The notes beneath the pieces were generated by a model that worked only from the letters and a program-made list of their open reading frames with translations, ran no database searches and was not told the DNA's origin. A program made the translations under genes and the position numbers. Positions 55,660 to 64,000 of a stretch of 64,000 nt of DNA are shown here, in pieces. The first letter of the stretch is position 1, and every line of letters begins with the position of its first letter. The DNA comes from Planctomycetaceae bacterium (GTDB taxonomy: Bacteria > Planctomycetota > Planctomycetia > Planctomycetales > Planctomycetaceae), in NCBI GenBank assembly GCA_028284885.1, contig JANQQW010000074.1, positions 25,365-89,364 of the forward strand. The letters are read 5' to 3'.

Positions 55660-57075
55660 GTGAATCGTCGAAGGAGTGTCCTCGTGCTCGCGAACAACCC
55701 TTCCCGCACGCTCCTCGCCGTCGTCGGTCTCCGCATCGCCGTCTGCGCCGCCGGGGTGTTCCCCGTCTGGTCCGTCTTCCACGACGACCTCCGCGCCGCG
55801 GTCCTCCTGACGGCCGGGCTCGTCGTGCTGACGGTCCTCGCGACGGTCTCACGACTGCGGCAGCTGCTCGACGCACCACTCCGCATCGCCGACCAACTCG
55901 GTACGCTGGGTGCGGAGTTCGACGTCCGCCGTCTAAGGCACGTCCCGGAAAGGGACGTGACGGCGACCGCCTGGAACGAACTCGTCGACGTCGTCGGCCG
56001 GCAGGCCTCGCTCGAGGCGGTCGCCAACCGGCTCCGCGAGACCATCGGCGGACTGAAGCGCCGCGAGTGCGACGTCGTCCTCGACAGCCTCCCCGACGGC
56101 GTCGCCGTCACCGCCGGACGCGTGCTGCGGTTCACGAACCGGGCCTTCGGCATGTTGCTCGGGATCGACGACGCCGAGGTCAACGGCCGCAACGTCGAAC
56201 AGTTCCTCCGCGTCTCCGAGGCGGACCTCGCCAAACTCGTCGACTCCGACCGGCCCGTCGTCGTCGAGTCGTCGCTCGGCAGCGTCCCCACCGACGGCGT
56301 CCTCCGCATCGCCCGTCACCCGCTGCTCGACACGGCGGGCGGATCGGCCACGCACGTCTGGACGATCCGCGACGTCACGCAGCAGAAGCTCGCAGAGGCG
56401 ATGCGGGACAACTTCGTCTCCTCCGCCACGCACGAGCTGCGGACGCCGCTCGCCAACATCAAGGCGTACTCGGAGACGCTCGCCCTCCTCGACGTGACCG
56501 ACGTCGACCGGCAGAAGGAGTTCTGCAACATCATCGACGCCGAGGTCACGCGGCTCTCCCGCTTCGTCGACGACCTGCTCAGCATCGACCAGATGGAGTC
56601 GGGCGCCCTGTCGCTCGTCCGGCACGAGACCGATCTCGGTCGCCTCGTCGCCGAGGTCTGCGACAAGGTCCGCCCGCAGATGGAGGGGAAGCGGATCGCC
56701 TTCGAGACGACGTTCCCCAAGAAGTTCCCCAAGTTGCACCTGGACAAGGACAAGTTCGCCGCCGCCCTCGTCAACCTGCTGGGCAACGCGGCGAAGTACA
56801 CGCCGGACGAGGGGACGGTTCGGCTCGTCGTCGAGCGAACCGAAGACGGCCTGCGGATCCACGTCGAGGACACCGGCATCGGCATCGCCCCGAACGAGGT
56901 CGAGCGGGTCTTCGAGAAGTTCTTCCGCAGCGACGACGACCGAGTTCGCGACGTCGCCGGGAACGGCCTCGGCCTCGCCTTCACCCGTGAGGTGATCCGA
57001 CTGCACGGCGGCGACGTCACCGTACACAGCGAACTCGACAAGGGCACCCGCTTCACCGTCTCGCTCGCCGGCTGA
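55660..57075 (+). CDS. Membrane sensor histidine kinase with PAS domain
   Basis: 471 residues. Two transmembrane helices near the N-terminus (about 15-37 and 46-63) enclose a very short periplasmic loop. A linker, a PAS-like domain (about 135-245, VVLDSLPDGVAVTAGRVLRFTN), HisKA with phospho-His258 in SSATHELRTPL, and HATPase_c follow (NLLGNAAKYTP, EDTGIGIAP, GNGLGLAFTREV, all N/G boxes present). The minimal sensor loop suggests it senses membrane state or an internal cue. GTG start. It sits between a receiver and a STAS protein. Confidence 0.92.
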   Translation: MNRRRSVLVLANNPSRTLLAVVGLRIAVCAAGVFPVWSVFHDDLRAAVLLTAGLVVLTVLATVSRLRQLLDAPLRIADQLGTLGAEFDVRRLRHVPERDVTATAWNELVDVVGRQASLEAVANRLRETIGGLKRRECDVVLDSLPDGVAVTAGRVLRFTNRAFGMLLGIDDAEVNGRNVEQFLRVSEADLAKLVDSDRPVVVESSLGSVPTDGVLRIARHPLLDTAGGSATHVWTIRDVTQQKLAEAMRDNFVSSATHELRTPLANIKAYSETLALLDVTDVDRQKEFCNIIDAEVTRLSRFVDDLLSIDQMESGALSLVRHETDLGRLVAEVCDKVRPQMEGKRIAFETTFPKKFPKLHLDKDKFAAALVNLLGNAAKYTPDEGTVRLVVERTEDGLRIHVEDTGIGIAPNEVERVFEKFFRSDDDRVRDVAGNGLGLAFTREVIRLHGGDVTVHSELDKGTRFTVSLAG

Positions 57076-57088
57076 CCGGAGGACTCGC

Positions 57089-57424
57089 GTGTACAAGCAC
57101 TCGCAACACGGCAGCGTCGACGTGATCTCCGGGGACGCTGCGCTCGCCGCCGACGCCGTCGAGGGCATCCTCGAGCTCTTCGAGCAACGCGCCGAGCACG
57201 GCCAACCGCACGTTGTCTTCGACCTCGGGCAGACACCCTACTTCGACAGCACCGGCCTCGAACTGCTGCTCGACCTCCGCGACCGCTGCACGGCCCGTGG
57301 CGGTGCCCTCGTCGTCGCCGCCCCGAACGCCCTCTGCCGAGACGTGCTGCACGTCACCCGTCTCGACCGGGAGTTCGACCTGTACGACGACCCGGTCTCG
57401 GCTGCGGGGAGCTTTGCCCGATGA
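57089..57424 (+). CDS. STAS-domain (anti-sigma-factor antagonist-like) protein
   Basis: 111 residues, a single STAS domain. The conserved segment VVFDLGQTPYFDSTGLELLLDLRDRC carries Ser54, the residue phosphorylated in SpoIIAA-type proteins. Such proteins switch partner kinases or anti-sigma factors. No RsbW-like kinase is next to it. GTG start; the gspE ATG overlaps its stop as ATGA, so it is made together with the secretion ATPase. Confidence 0.85.
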   Translation: MYKHSQHGSVDVISGDAALAADAVEGILELFEQRAEHGQPHVVFDLGQTPYFDSTGLELLLDLRDRCTARGGALVVAAPNALCRDVLHVTRLDREFDLYDDPVSAAGSFAR

Positions 57425-59184
57425 CGACGACCGTCGACGAACTCCAGTCCCCCGAGCCAAGGCCGCCGAGTCCGGTGCCGCTCACGGGGAACGCTCCGAC
57501 GCCACGCGGGAAGCCGCTGGGACAGCAGCTCGCGGAGGCCGGTCTGCTGGAGGAGTCGGACCTCGCCCGCGCCCTCACCGAGCAGTCCGGCCGCCGACTC
57601 GGCGAGGTGCTGCTCGAGATGGGACTCGTCTCGGAGGAGGACCTGCTTCCCTTCATGGAGGAGCGGCTCAGCGTCCCGGCGGCCCGGCTCCGCGAGGGTC
57701 TCGTCGATCCCGCCGTCGTCAAGCGAATTCCCCGGGAGGTCGCCGAGGAACGTCGGGTGCTCGCGTTGTTCGAGGTGCGTGGCACGCTGCACGTCGCCAT
57801 GGCCGAGCCGCAAGACCTCTCCGTCATCGACGACCTCGAACGGATCACGGGGCTCCGGGTGGAGCCGGCCTTCGCCTTCGAGTCGTCGGTCGAGCGACTG
57901 CTGCCGCGTGCCTACGAGGAGGACTTCACGGTCGACGCGGTGACCGCCGACGTGGACGGGGACGCCGTTCGCGTCGACGAGGACGCCGTCCACATCGACC
58001 TGCACCAGGCGACCACGCTCGCCGGCGAGAGTCCGGTCATCAGTCTCGTGAACTACGTGCTGGTGCACGCGGTGCGGCAGGGAGCGAGCGACGTCCACAT
58101 CGAGCCGGGTCACGGTTCCTCCGTCGTCCGGGTGCGCGTCGACGGGCAGCTCCGCGAGATCCTGCGACCACGCCCGGAGCACCACGCCGCGATCGTCAGC
58201 CGCATCAAGGTGCTCGCGAAGATGGACATCGCCGAGCACCGGCTGCCGCAGGACGGCCGCGTCCACGTCGTCGTCGACGGCCGCAAGATCGACCTCCGCG
58301 TCTCGACGCTGCCGACCGTGCTCGGCGAGAAGGTCGTGCTCCGCGTGCTGGACCGGGCGAACGTGACGTTCGACCTCGGTCGGCTCGGCATCCCGGACCA
58401 CCAGTACCAGACGCTGAGCCGCATCCTCAAGAAGCCGTTCGGGCTGGCCCTCGTCACGGGCCCCACCGGCAGCGGCAAGACGACGACGCTGTACTCGGCT
58501 CTCGAACTCGTGAAGTCGGTGCACACCAACATCGTCACGGTGGAGGACCCCGTCGAGTACCAGCTCGAGATGGTCAACCAGGTGCAGGCCAGCGCCGCGT
58601 CCAAGCTGACGTTCGCCGGGGCGCTGCGGTCGATCCTTCGGCAGGATCCGGACGTGATCATGATCGGCGAGATCCGCGACCGCGAGACGGCCGAGGTCGC
58701 CGTGCAGGCGTCGCTGACGGGCCACCTCGTGCTCAGCACGCTGCACACCAACGACAGCGCCGGGGCGATCACGCGGCTCGTCGACATGGGGATCGTCCCG
58801 TTCAAGATCGCGGCGTCGCTCGCCGGGGTGGTCGCCCAACGGCTCGTCCGCACGAACTGCCCGCACTGCTCCACGCAGTACTTCCCCCCGGACGAACAAC
58901 TCGACCTCGTCGGCTTCCGCGGCGACCGCCGCCGGCAGTTCGTCCGCGGCGAGGGCTGCCGGAACTGCTACGACACCGGCTTCGAGGGACGCGTCGGCAT
59001 CTACGAGATCCTGTTCGTCGACGGTCAGCTCCGCGAACTCATCGGCAGGAACCCCGACCTCGAGGAGCTCCGCCGTTTCCACCGTGAACAGGGCGGGACG
59101 ACGCTGCTGAACGAGGGTGTACGGCTCGCCCAGGAGGGACGGACGTCGCTCGACGAGGTCATCCGCGCGGCCCACTTCGACTGA
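57421..59184 (+). CDS. gspE: Type II secretion / type IV pilus assembly ATPase
   Basis: 587 residues. N-terminal MshEN/T2SSE_N domain (about 30-170, LGQQLAEAGLLEESDL, then RRLGEVLLEMGLVSEEDL), then the hexameric ATPase: Walker A GPTGSGKTTTLYS with Lys353, Asp box VEDPVEYQ, Walker B MIGEIRDRETAEVA, His box GHLVLSTLHTND. A zinc-binding CxxC pair follows (CPHC, then CRNC). It powers pseudopilin assembly at the inner membrane with GspF. ATGA overlap with the STAS gene. Confidence 0.95.
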   Translation: MTTTVDELQSPEPRPPSPVPLTGNAPTPRGKPLGQQLAEAGLLEESDLARALTEQSGRRLGEVLLEMGLVSEEDLLPFMEERLSVPAARLREGLVDPAVVKRIPREVAEERRVLALFEVRGTLHVAMAEPQDLSVIDDLERITGLRVEPAFAFESSVERLLPRAYEEDFTVDAVTADVDGDAVRVDEDAVHIDLHQATTLAGESPVISLVNYVLVHAVRQGASDVHIEPGHGSSVVRVRVDGQLREILRPRPEHHAAIVSRIKVLAKMDIAEHRLPQDGRVHVVVDGRKIDLRVSTLPTVLGEKVVLRVLDRANVTFDLGRLGIPDHQYQTLSRILKKPFGLALVTGPTGSGKTTTLYSALELVKSVHTNIVTVEDPVEYQLEMVNQVQASAASKLTFAGALRSILRQDPDVIMIGEIRDRETAEVAVQASLTGHLVLSTLHTNDSAGAITRLVDMGIVPFKIAASLAGVVAQRLVRTNCPHCSTQYFPPDEQLDLVGFRGDRRRQFVRGEGCRNCYDTGFEGRVGIYEILFVDGQLRELIGRNPDLEELRRFHREQGGTTLLNEGVRLAQEGRTSLDEVIRAAHFD

Positions 59185-59215
59185 TTGAGACCCGACGAGA
59201 GAACAGCTCGAAACC

Positions 59216-60439
59216 GTGAACTTCACCTACAAGGCCAAGTCGACGACGGGCGCCGTAACGACGGGCGTCATCGAGGCCTCCACCGCCGTGGAGGCCCGCC
59301 GACTGCTGCGCGAACAGAACCTGTTCGCGCTCGCCGTGGAGGCGAAGGCCGCGGTCGAGGCAGGGGTCTCCAAGGGTGCGAGCCTCGCCTGGTTCGGCGG
59401 GACGCGGATCGGCAAGGCCGACCTGCTGATGCTGACGACGCAGCTCTCGATCATGTGCCGCGCGGGTATCGACCTCGCCGAGGCCTTCAAGAACGTCTCC
59501 ACCGAGTGTCGCAAGCCGGCGCTCAAGACGGTGCTCGTGGGGATCTACGAGGACGTCGCCTCGGGCTCGGCCCTATCGGCGGCGTTGCAGCGTCGGTCCG
59601 ACGTGTTCGGCGAGGCGTACGTCGCCAGCATCGCCGCCGGCGAGGCCTCCGGCCGTGTCCCCGACGTGCTCGCCCGGCAGTGCGAGCTGCTCCGCAACGA
59701 GATCCGCCTCCGCGGTGCGCTCCGCGGCGTGCTCGCCTACCCGTGCGTGCTGATGCTGGTGGCCGTCATCGTGTTCGCGGCACTCGTCTTCTTCGTCCTG
59801 CCCCAGTTCGGCGACGTGTTCGTCAGCCTGGAGGCGACCGCGCCGCCGATGACGCAGCTGCTGCTCGACGGGTCGCAGCTCGTCCGAAGCCACTGGATGC
59901 CGTTGTTGCTCGTCGCGGCGGCCGGGACGTTCGGACTGGTCTGTCTCGTGCGAACCGAGTCCTTCCGGCGGTGGTTCGACGAACGACTGTTGCGCACGAA
60001 CTTCCTGCGAGCCGCGACGCAGCCCCTTCTCACGGGGCGGACGTTCCGGCTGATAGGCACCATGCTGGAAAGTGGGCTGCCGCTACTGGAGGCGGTGCGG
60101 CTCGCGCGACGATCCGAGAACAACCGCGTCTTCCGCGACGTGTTCGACCGCATGGAGTCCGAGATCCTGCTCGGCAACGGCATCGGTCGGGCACTCGCGG
60201 GGACCGACCTGATTCCGGGTGGGGCCGTGCAGCTCGTCACGACCGCCGAGCGCTCGGGCGACCTCGGTTCCGTGATGACGCTCGTGGGCGAGTACTACGA
60301 GGAGGAGGGGCAGCGGGAGGTGCAGCAACGGGCGAAGATTCTCGAGCCGCTGATCATCGTCGCGATGGGCGGCGTGGTCGCGTTCGTCGTCGCGTCGGTC
60401 ATGCTGCCGCTGCTCGACGTGTCCGGGGCCACCGGGTGA
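59216..60439 (+). CDS. gspF: Type II secretion / pilus inner-membrane platform protein
   Basis: 407 residues with two GspF domains of about 120 residues each (QLSIMCRAGIDLAEAFKNV, then GTMLESGLPLLEAVRLARRS) and three transmembrane segments (about 170-195, 225-245 and 375-400). The N-terminal KAKSTTGAVTTGVIEA is the usual GspF opening. It receives the ATPase and directs pseudopilin insertion. GTG start 31 bases after gspE. Confidence 0.93.
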   Translation: MNFTYKAKSTTGAVTTGVIEASTAVEARRLLREQNLFALAVEAKAAVEAGVSKGASLAWFGGTRIGKADLLMLTTQLSIMCRAGIDLAEAFKNVSTECRKPALKTVLVGIYEDVASGSALSAALQRRSDVFGEAYVASIAAGEASGRVPDVLARQCELLRNEIRLRGALRGVLAYPCVLMLVAVIVFAALVFFVLPQFGDVFVSLEATAPPMTQLLLDGSQLVRSHWMPLLLVAAAGTFGLVCLVRTESFRRWFDERLLRTNFLRAATQPLLTGRTFRLIGTMLESGLPLLEAVRLARRSENNRVFRDVFDRMESEILLGNGIGRALAGTDLIPGGAVQLVTTAERSGDLGSVMTLVGEYYEEEGQREVQQRAKILEPLIIVAMGGVVAFVVASVMLPLLDVSGATG

Positions 60440-60483
60440 CGGACCGACCAACCACGACCAACCAGACCGAGGAGAGCCGAACG

Positions 60484-60726
60484 ATGGAGAGAACGAAACG
60501 AGGGGCGCTGCCCGTGGCCGGAGCACTGCTGTTGGGGTTCGTCGCCGGATGGTGTGTCGATCCGACGCCGCCAGTTGCCGCGGACACGCGACGCAGCCCG
60601 ACGCGGGAGGCCTTCAAGTCGGGGGGCGCCCGGTCGGAGGAGGTGTTGAAGGAGATCTCGGCGACGCTCGTCCGCATCGAGAAGCGGGTGGGCAACATCG
60701 AGAAGGTCGTCGTCGAGTCGAAGTGA
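60484..60726 (+). CDS. Small signal-anchored protein in the secretion operon
   Basis: 80 residues with one hydrophobic segment (GALPVAGALLLGFVAGWCVD) and a periplasmic helical tail (SEEVLKEISATLVRIEKRVGNIEKVVVE) suited to a short coiled coil. GAGGAG lies about nine bases before the ATG. A GTG overlapping the gspF stop at 60436 is an alternative start. No homologue recognised; its position between gspF and the PilM-like gene suggests a role in platform assembly. Confidence 0.6.
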   Translation: MERTKRGALPVAGALLLGFVAGWCVDPTPPVAADTRRSPTREAFKSGGARSEEVLKEISATLVRIEKRVGNIEKVVVESK

Positions 60727-60746
60727 ACCGTTCCAGCGAAGGTGGC

Positions 60747-61769
60747 ATGAACGTCCTCGGAAGACTGCTCGGCAACCGGCGAACCGCCCGACGTCCGCAA
60801 GTCGGAGCCGACGTGGGGCGGCGCGTCTTGAAGGCGGTGGCCCACTCGGCCACCGGCCCGGGCTCGCAGTGCGTCCGCTGGGAGGGGAGTGACTTCGACG
60901 CGACCGACGGTCGAGGCGGACTCGCGGTCGAGAAACTCGCGAACGCCGTCGCGTCGGCCGTGGCCCGGTTCGGACTACGACGTGGGGCGACCGCCTACTG
61001 CGTCGCCTCGATCGGTTTCGGCGGGTTCCGGAGCCTTGAACTGCCCGTCGGCACCGACGACGAGTCCCGGGAGATGACCCGGCTGGAGCTGTCCGACGAC
61101 GGCTCGCAGGACGGGTTCGAGTTCGCGTCGTGGGCGGCGCCGACACCGGGTGACCTGCAGTCGGTGGGGGCCTGGCGACTCGACCACGCGACCGGCACGG
61201 CCTTCGACGACGCCTTCCGCGCGGCCGGTCTCGAGTGCGTGGGGATCGACGCGGTCCCGACGGCGGTCGCTCGGGTCGTGGCTGCCGATTCGTTCGGGAG
61301 TCCGGTGGCCGCCGTCGACTGCGGTGCCACCACCCCCTCGCTGACGATCGTGCACCGTGGCCGCCCGTGCTACACGCGCCTGCTCCGGGACTGCGGGGCC
61401 GACCGAATCCTCGACGACGTCCGTGAGGGCCTCGGGCTCTCCACGGACGAGGCGGCGGACTTCCTCGAACAGTCGACGACGACCGACTCGCCGTTCGGAA
61501 CGGTCGAGTGTCGGCAACTCGTCGGCGAGTACGCGACGAAGACCGCGAACCGGCTGGTGGACGAGGTCCAACGGACGTTGGAGTACGTCTCCCGTCGACT
61601 GGCGGCCGTTGCCCCGACCGGGATCCGGCTGCTCGGCGGTGCCTCCGCGGCCTACGAGCCCGCGCTGAGCGCCCGCTACGGCGACCGCGTGCGCGTCGTC
61701 GACGGGGACGACGGCGGGCCCCACCTCGCCGCGGCTCGCTCACTGCTCGAACTGGAGGTGCAGCCGTGA
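60747..61769 (+). CDS. PilM/GspL-like actin-fold platform protein
   Basis: 340 residues. A partial actin/ASKHA fold is visible: VAAVDCGATTPSLTIVHRGRPC in the phosphate-2 position, then RLLRDCGADRILDDVREGLGLS, and a late IRLLGGASAAY glycine-rich motif. The QSTTTDSP and EVQRTLEYVSRR segments match PilM order. PilM/GspL-cyto proteins link the ATPase to the PilNO or GspLM membrane proteins. AAGGTGG precedes the ATG. The next gene overlaps by GTGA. Confidence 0.75.
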   Translation: MNVLGRLLGNRRTARRPQVGADVGRRVLKAVAHSATGPGSQCVRWEGSDFDATDGRGGLAVEKLANAVASAVARFGLRRGATAYCVASIGFGGFRSLELPVGTDDESREMTRLELSDDGSQDGFEFASWAAPTPGDLQSVGAWRLDHATGTAFDDAFRAAGLECVGIDAVPTAVARVVAADSFGSPVAAVDCGATTPSLTIVHRGRPCYTRLLRDCGADRILDDVREGLGLSTDEAADFLEQSTTTDSPFGTVECRQLVGEYATKTANRLVDEVQRTLEYVSRRLAAVAPTGIRLLGGASAAYEPALSARYGDRVRVVDGDDGGPHLAAARSLLELEVQP

Positions 61770-62356
61770 CCGCCGTCTCTTCGAGCAATCTGCTGCCGCC
61801 GGCCATTCGCTGCCGGCGAGTACGACTCCGCGGGTTCAGGCGTTGGGGGCTCGTGCTGGCGGTCGTCGCGGCCGGTCTCGCCGCCTTCGTCGTCTGGCAC
61901 ACGCACCTGCACGTGCAGCGCGGTGTCCGAATCGAGGCGATTCGCGCCGAGACCGCCCCCTTGCTGCAGGCCAAGGCGACGACTGTCACGCATCGGAAGA
62001 GAATCGCCGACGCGACGTCGCGCTTCGCCGAGCGAGAACGGCTCGTGCCCCGCGAGGACACCATCGAGGTGCTCGACCTCGTCGGTCGGGCCTGTGCGGC
62101 GACCCGAGGCGAGTTGTCCGTCGACTCGCTCCGCGTCGAACGGGAGCGGGTACCGGGGGGAGAAGCCGGCGTGGACCGGCACGCGACGCGGGTCGAGGTC
62201 GGCGGCGTCGCGGTCAGCGACGTCGTGCTCTCCCGGTTCGTCGCGGCGCTCCGACGCGAGGTCGAGCACGGACGGGTGGAGCTGCAGTCGGCGGGCCACT
62301 CGACGATCGAGGGCAAACACGCGCGAACGTACGTGGTGGTCTGCAGTTTCGACTAG
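61766..62356 (+). CDS. PilN/GspL-periplasmic-like membrane protein
   Basis: 196 residues with one transmembrane helix (about 28-46, WGLVLAVVAAGLAAFVVW) and a periplasmic part with a helical stretch and a ferredoxin-like beta-alpha-beta tail (TRVEVGGVAVSDVVLSRFVAALRREVEHG). Size, topology and location right after the PilM-like gene fit PilN. GGAGG lies just before the GTG, which overlaps the previous stop. Confidence 0.7.
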   Translation: MTAVSSSNLLPPAIRCRRVRLRGFRRWGLVLAVVAAGLAAFVVWHTHLHVQRGVRIEAIRAETAPLLQAKATTVTHRKRIADATSRFAERERLVPREDTIEVLDLVGRACAATRGELSVDSLRVERERVPGGEAGVDRHATRVEVGGVAVSDVVLSRFVAALRREVEHGRVELQSAGHSTIEGKHARTYVVVCSFD

Positions 62357-62379
62357 TCGACCGCGGAGAGGACAACGGC

Positions 62380-62961
62380 ATGAACGATCCCATCAGACTC
62401 CGAAGAGTCGTCGACGTCACCGGAGCCGTCCTCGCGGTCGGGCTGGCGGTCGGCGGCATCGTGTCCGTGCGGGAGTGGTTCGGTGCCGGGCACGCTCGGC
62501 ACGTCGCGGACCACCGCTGGCTCTCGTCCGTCCTCGCGGAGAAGGAGGCGATCAACCGGGAGCTGGAGATCGCTCGCCGCGAACTGGAGGCTGTCGAGAC
62601 CCGACTGCAACACGCCATCGAACGGGTTCCGGACCGGGCCGACGAGGCAGCGTTCCTGGCCGAGGTCGTGGAGTTGTTCGATCGCACGGCGGTCGAGCTC
62701 CGCGACTACCGCACCGGTCGCCCGGTCACCCGGGAGACGCACGGTGAACTCGACGTCACGATCAGCGGGACGTGCAGGTACGAGGGGCTGTGCCGGGCGC
62801 TGGCGGGGCTGAAGGACTCGCCGCGGGCGGGCCGGGTGGTCCGTCTCGACGTCGAGCTCGGCGAGCAGGACGAGGAGGGGTTGGAGTTCGAGTTGACCTG
62901 GCGACTGTACTCGCGGCACGAGGACCTGGCCGTGGCGGAGGCGAACGATGAACGACGCTGA
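62380..62961 (+). CDS. PilO/GspM-like membrane protein
   Basis: 193 residues: one transmembrane helix (about 12-29, VTGAVLAVGLAVGGIVSV), a coiled coil (about 45-85, EKEAINRELEIARRELEAVE) and a C-terminal ferredoxin-like fold (ELDVTISGTCRYEGLCRALAGL, then VVRLDVELGEQDEEGLEFELTW). This matches PilO. GGAGAGG lies upstream of the ATG. It overlaps the following gene by 14 bases. Confidence 0.75.
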   Translation: MNDPIRLRRVVDVTGAVLAVGLAVGGIVSVREWFGAGHARHVADHRWLSSVLAEKEAINRELEIARRELEAVETRLQHAIERVPDRADEAAFLAEVVELFDRTAVELRDYRTGRPVTRETHGELDVTISGTCRYEGLCRALAGLKDSPRAGRVVRLDVELGEQDEEGLEFELTWRLYSRHEDLAVAEANDERR

Positions 62962-63526
62962 CAAGGGCCCGCGGCGGATGACCCGCACACAGATGGTTCG
63001 ACTGGCCGCGATCCCCGTGCTCGGATTCGTCCTGTACCAGCAGACGGTCGGACGACTCGACGCGGTTCAGGAACCGCCGCAGACGACGACCTCGGTCGTC
63101 TCGCCCGAAGAGTTGCCGAACCCGACCAAGACGCCGGCGGAGGCTGCCCCGGTGCGAATTCTGGAGAACGTCCGCGACCTCGAGTCGATCGCCCGCGAGA
63201 ACCCGTTCGCCGTCCCAGAGGCGCTGCAGCCCGCACCGGCCGAGACATCGGCTGCCGAGGAGTCGGGAGTGACCGAGGTCGCAGAGCCGACGGAGGATGC
63301 GGTGCAGAAGGTACCGAGCGCCGCGGAGGCGCAGTGGCAGCAGGCGGCCGCTCGTTGGGAGGCGAAGCGAGTCCGCATCGTGTTTCGCGCCGGAAGCGAT
63401 CTGATGGCCGTCGTCGGGGACCAGACGGTGCGCGTGGGCGACGTGCTCGAAGAGGGGGTTCGCGTGGCCGAGATTCGCCCGGACGGCGTCGTGTTGGAGG
63501 AGATGCGCCCCGCGGACGACGACTGA
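62948..63526 (+). CDS. PilP/GspC-like protein
   Basis: 192 residues: one N-terminal membrane segment (RLAAIPVLGFVLYQQTVG), a long Pro/Glu-rich linker (about 35-110) and a small C-terminal beta domain (VRIVFRAGSDLMAVVGDQTVRVGDVLEEGVRVAEI) of the PilP/GspC homology-region type, which contacts the secretin. It follows the PilO-like gene with a 14-base overlap. Confidence 0.7.
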   Translation: MNDADKGPRRMTRTQMVRLAAIPVLGFVLYQQTVGRLDAVQEPPQTTTSVVSPEELPNPTKTPAEAAPVRILENVRDLESIARENPFAVPEALQPAPAETSAAEESGVTEVAEPTEDAVQKVPSAAEAQWQQAAARWEAKRVRIVFRAGSDLMAVVGDQTVRVGDVLEEGVRVAEIRPDGVVLEEMRPADDD

Positions 63527-63550
63527 CTTGTCGCCGACCGCGGACCGCTC

Positions 63551-63620
63551 ACCGGCGGAACTCGCCGGTTCGAGCTTGCGGGTCGTGCGAGACACGTGGG
63601 TGAACCGGTTTCGCCCGGTT
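63551..63620 (+). other. Two hairpins in the gap before the secretin-like gene
   Basis: In the 220-base gap 63527-63746 there are two inverted repeats: ACCGGCG/CGCCGGT (63551-63569, 5-base loop) and AACCGG/CCGGTT (63603-63620, 6-base loop). Neither is followed by a T-tract, so they are not clear terminators; they may attenuate or stabilise the transcript. The open frames in this gap look non-coding. Confidence 0.3.
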
Positions 63621-63746
63621 GCGGAGCGAGTGCGGCGATTCCGGCTGGCACGCGGCAGGGGGAATCACCACGACCGATACCATCCGTTGGATGCCGTTCG
63701 GCAGCCCACCGTCGAAGGAACGCGGTGCTCGTAGGAAGGACCCCTG

Positions 63747-64000
63747 GTGCGAACCCTCGCGCGGTACGCTACTTTGACCGTCGCTCTCGCGTTGCCTCTC
63801 GGCTGCGCCCACGGTCCGAAGTCGGCGGAGCGAGACGCGACGGGGAGAACGGTTCTCGCCGCCCACTCCGAGCCGGCGAGCGACGAGTTTCCGTGGGCCC
63901 GCGACGACTCGGGCCCGACGGGCCAGGCGGCACCTGACGTCTTGGACGTCCGCGAGCCGCGACCGCTTGCCCCGGCGGGTGGACACACGCCGCCGGCGGA
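63747..64000 (+). CDS. Start of a lipoprotein, probable secretin (3' part outside window)
   Basis: About 84 codons are visible from the GTG at 63747, with GGAAGGA just upstream. The protein begins with a basic residue and hydrophobic segment LARYATLTVALALPLGC, a lipobox-like end with Cys, followed by a Ser/Pro/Asp-rich linker. In type II secretion and type IV pilus loci the gene after PilP is the secretin, often a lipoprotein, so this is the likely identity, but no secretin domain is visible in the part present. Confidence 0.5.
   Translation, partial: MRTLARYATLTVALALPLGCAHGPKSAERDATGRTVLAAHSEPASDEFPWARDDSGPTGQAAPDVLDVREPRPLAPAGGHTPPA

Noticed and set aside
63528..63734. 68-codon frame in the gap before the secretin-like gene
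   Set aside because: No ribosome binding site; basic, low-complexity translation; overlaps hairpins.

Overview
The window looks like chromosomal DNA from a member of the Planctomycetota. It is GC-rich, and many genes start with GTG and overlap the previous stop as GTGA or ATGA. It carries Gram-negative envelope genes (lpxK, waaF, hldE, porins, ExbB/ExbD). It also carries several proteins of planctomycete style: secreted Cys-rich and Pro-rich proteins, a Cys-pair zinc ribbon on ExbD, and an RNA polymerase alpha-CTD/TPR hybrid. The phylum assignment is an inference from family recognition, not from a marker gene. No rRNA, tRNA, CRISPR array, insertion sequence or phage gene was seen.

Layout. 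1-2810 (minus): LPS inner-core cluster (glycosyltransferase, waaF, hldE). 3053-4716: outer-membrane barrel and a short secreted FG-GAP protein. 4723-12693: housekeeping and small genes (phosphofructokinase, HtrA protease, queE, cold-shock protein with a strong terminator, a zinc-ribbon/ACP fusion, LRR protein, HD hydrolase, membrane protein). 12721-16080: Cys-rich secreted protein, then a phosphate-type porin divergent from a PiT phosphate transporter, with a 16-bp direct repeat between them. 16197-20502: S24/S26-like protein, nrnA, and a two-gene cytochrome bc complex in which cytochrome b6, subunit IV and a di-haem cytochrome c form one polypeptide. 20507-26252: tdh divergent from metH, then a TPR lipoprotein.

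26264-36021 (minus) is a tightly packed seven-gene operon: TonB-like protein, ExbB, ExbD, zinc-ribbon ExbD, membrane-anchored beta-propeller, a large secreted protein with a peptide-binding (SBP family 5)-like C-terminus, and a secreted coiled-coil protein. It reads as a proton-motive-force-driven envelope machine of unknown purpose and is my best candidate for an undescribed system. 36284-50131 holds the TPR/alpha-CTD protein, secreted proteins, an RF-1-like GGQ protein, a DUF58/transglutaminase pair, an OppF-type ATPase, a purine nucleoside phosphorylase with an unusual base-specificity residue, a BBP7-like barrel and lpxK.

50148-64000 is a divergent type II secretion / type IV pilus-like locus. 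Four pseudopilins (H-, I/J- and K-like) run leftward. The major pseudopilin GspG, a response regulator, a histidine kinase, a STAS protein, GspE, GspF, PilM/N/O/P-like platform proteins and the start of a probable secretin run rightward. A perfect 14-bp inverted repeat lies between the two arms.

Functions are assigned from motifs read by eye. Starts were chosen from Shine-Dalgarno spacing, stop/start overlaps and family length. Gene-level calls such as metH, tdh, pfk, gspE, nrnA and hldE are secure. Calls for planctomycete-type secreted proteins only describe what can be seen.
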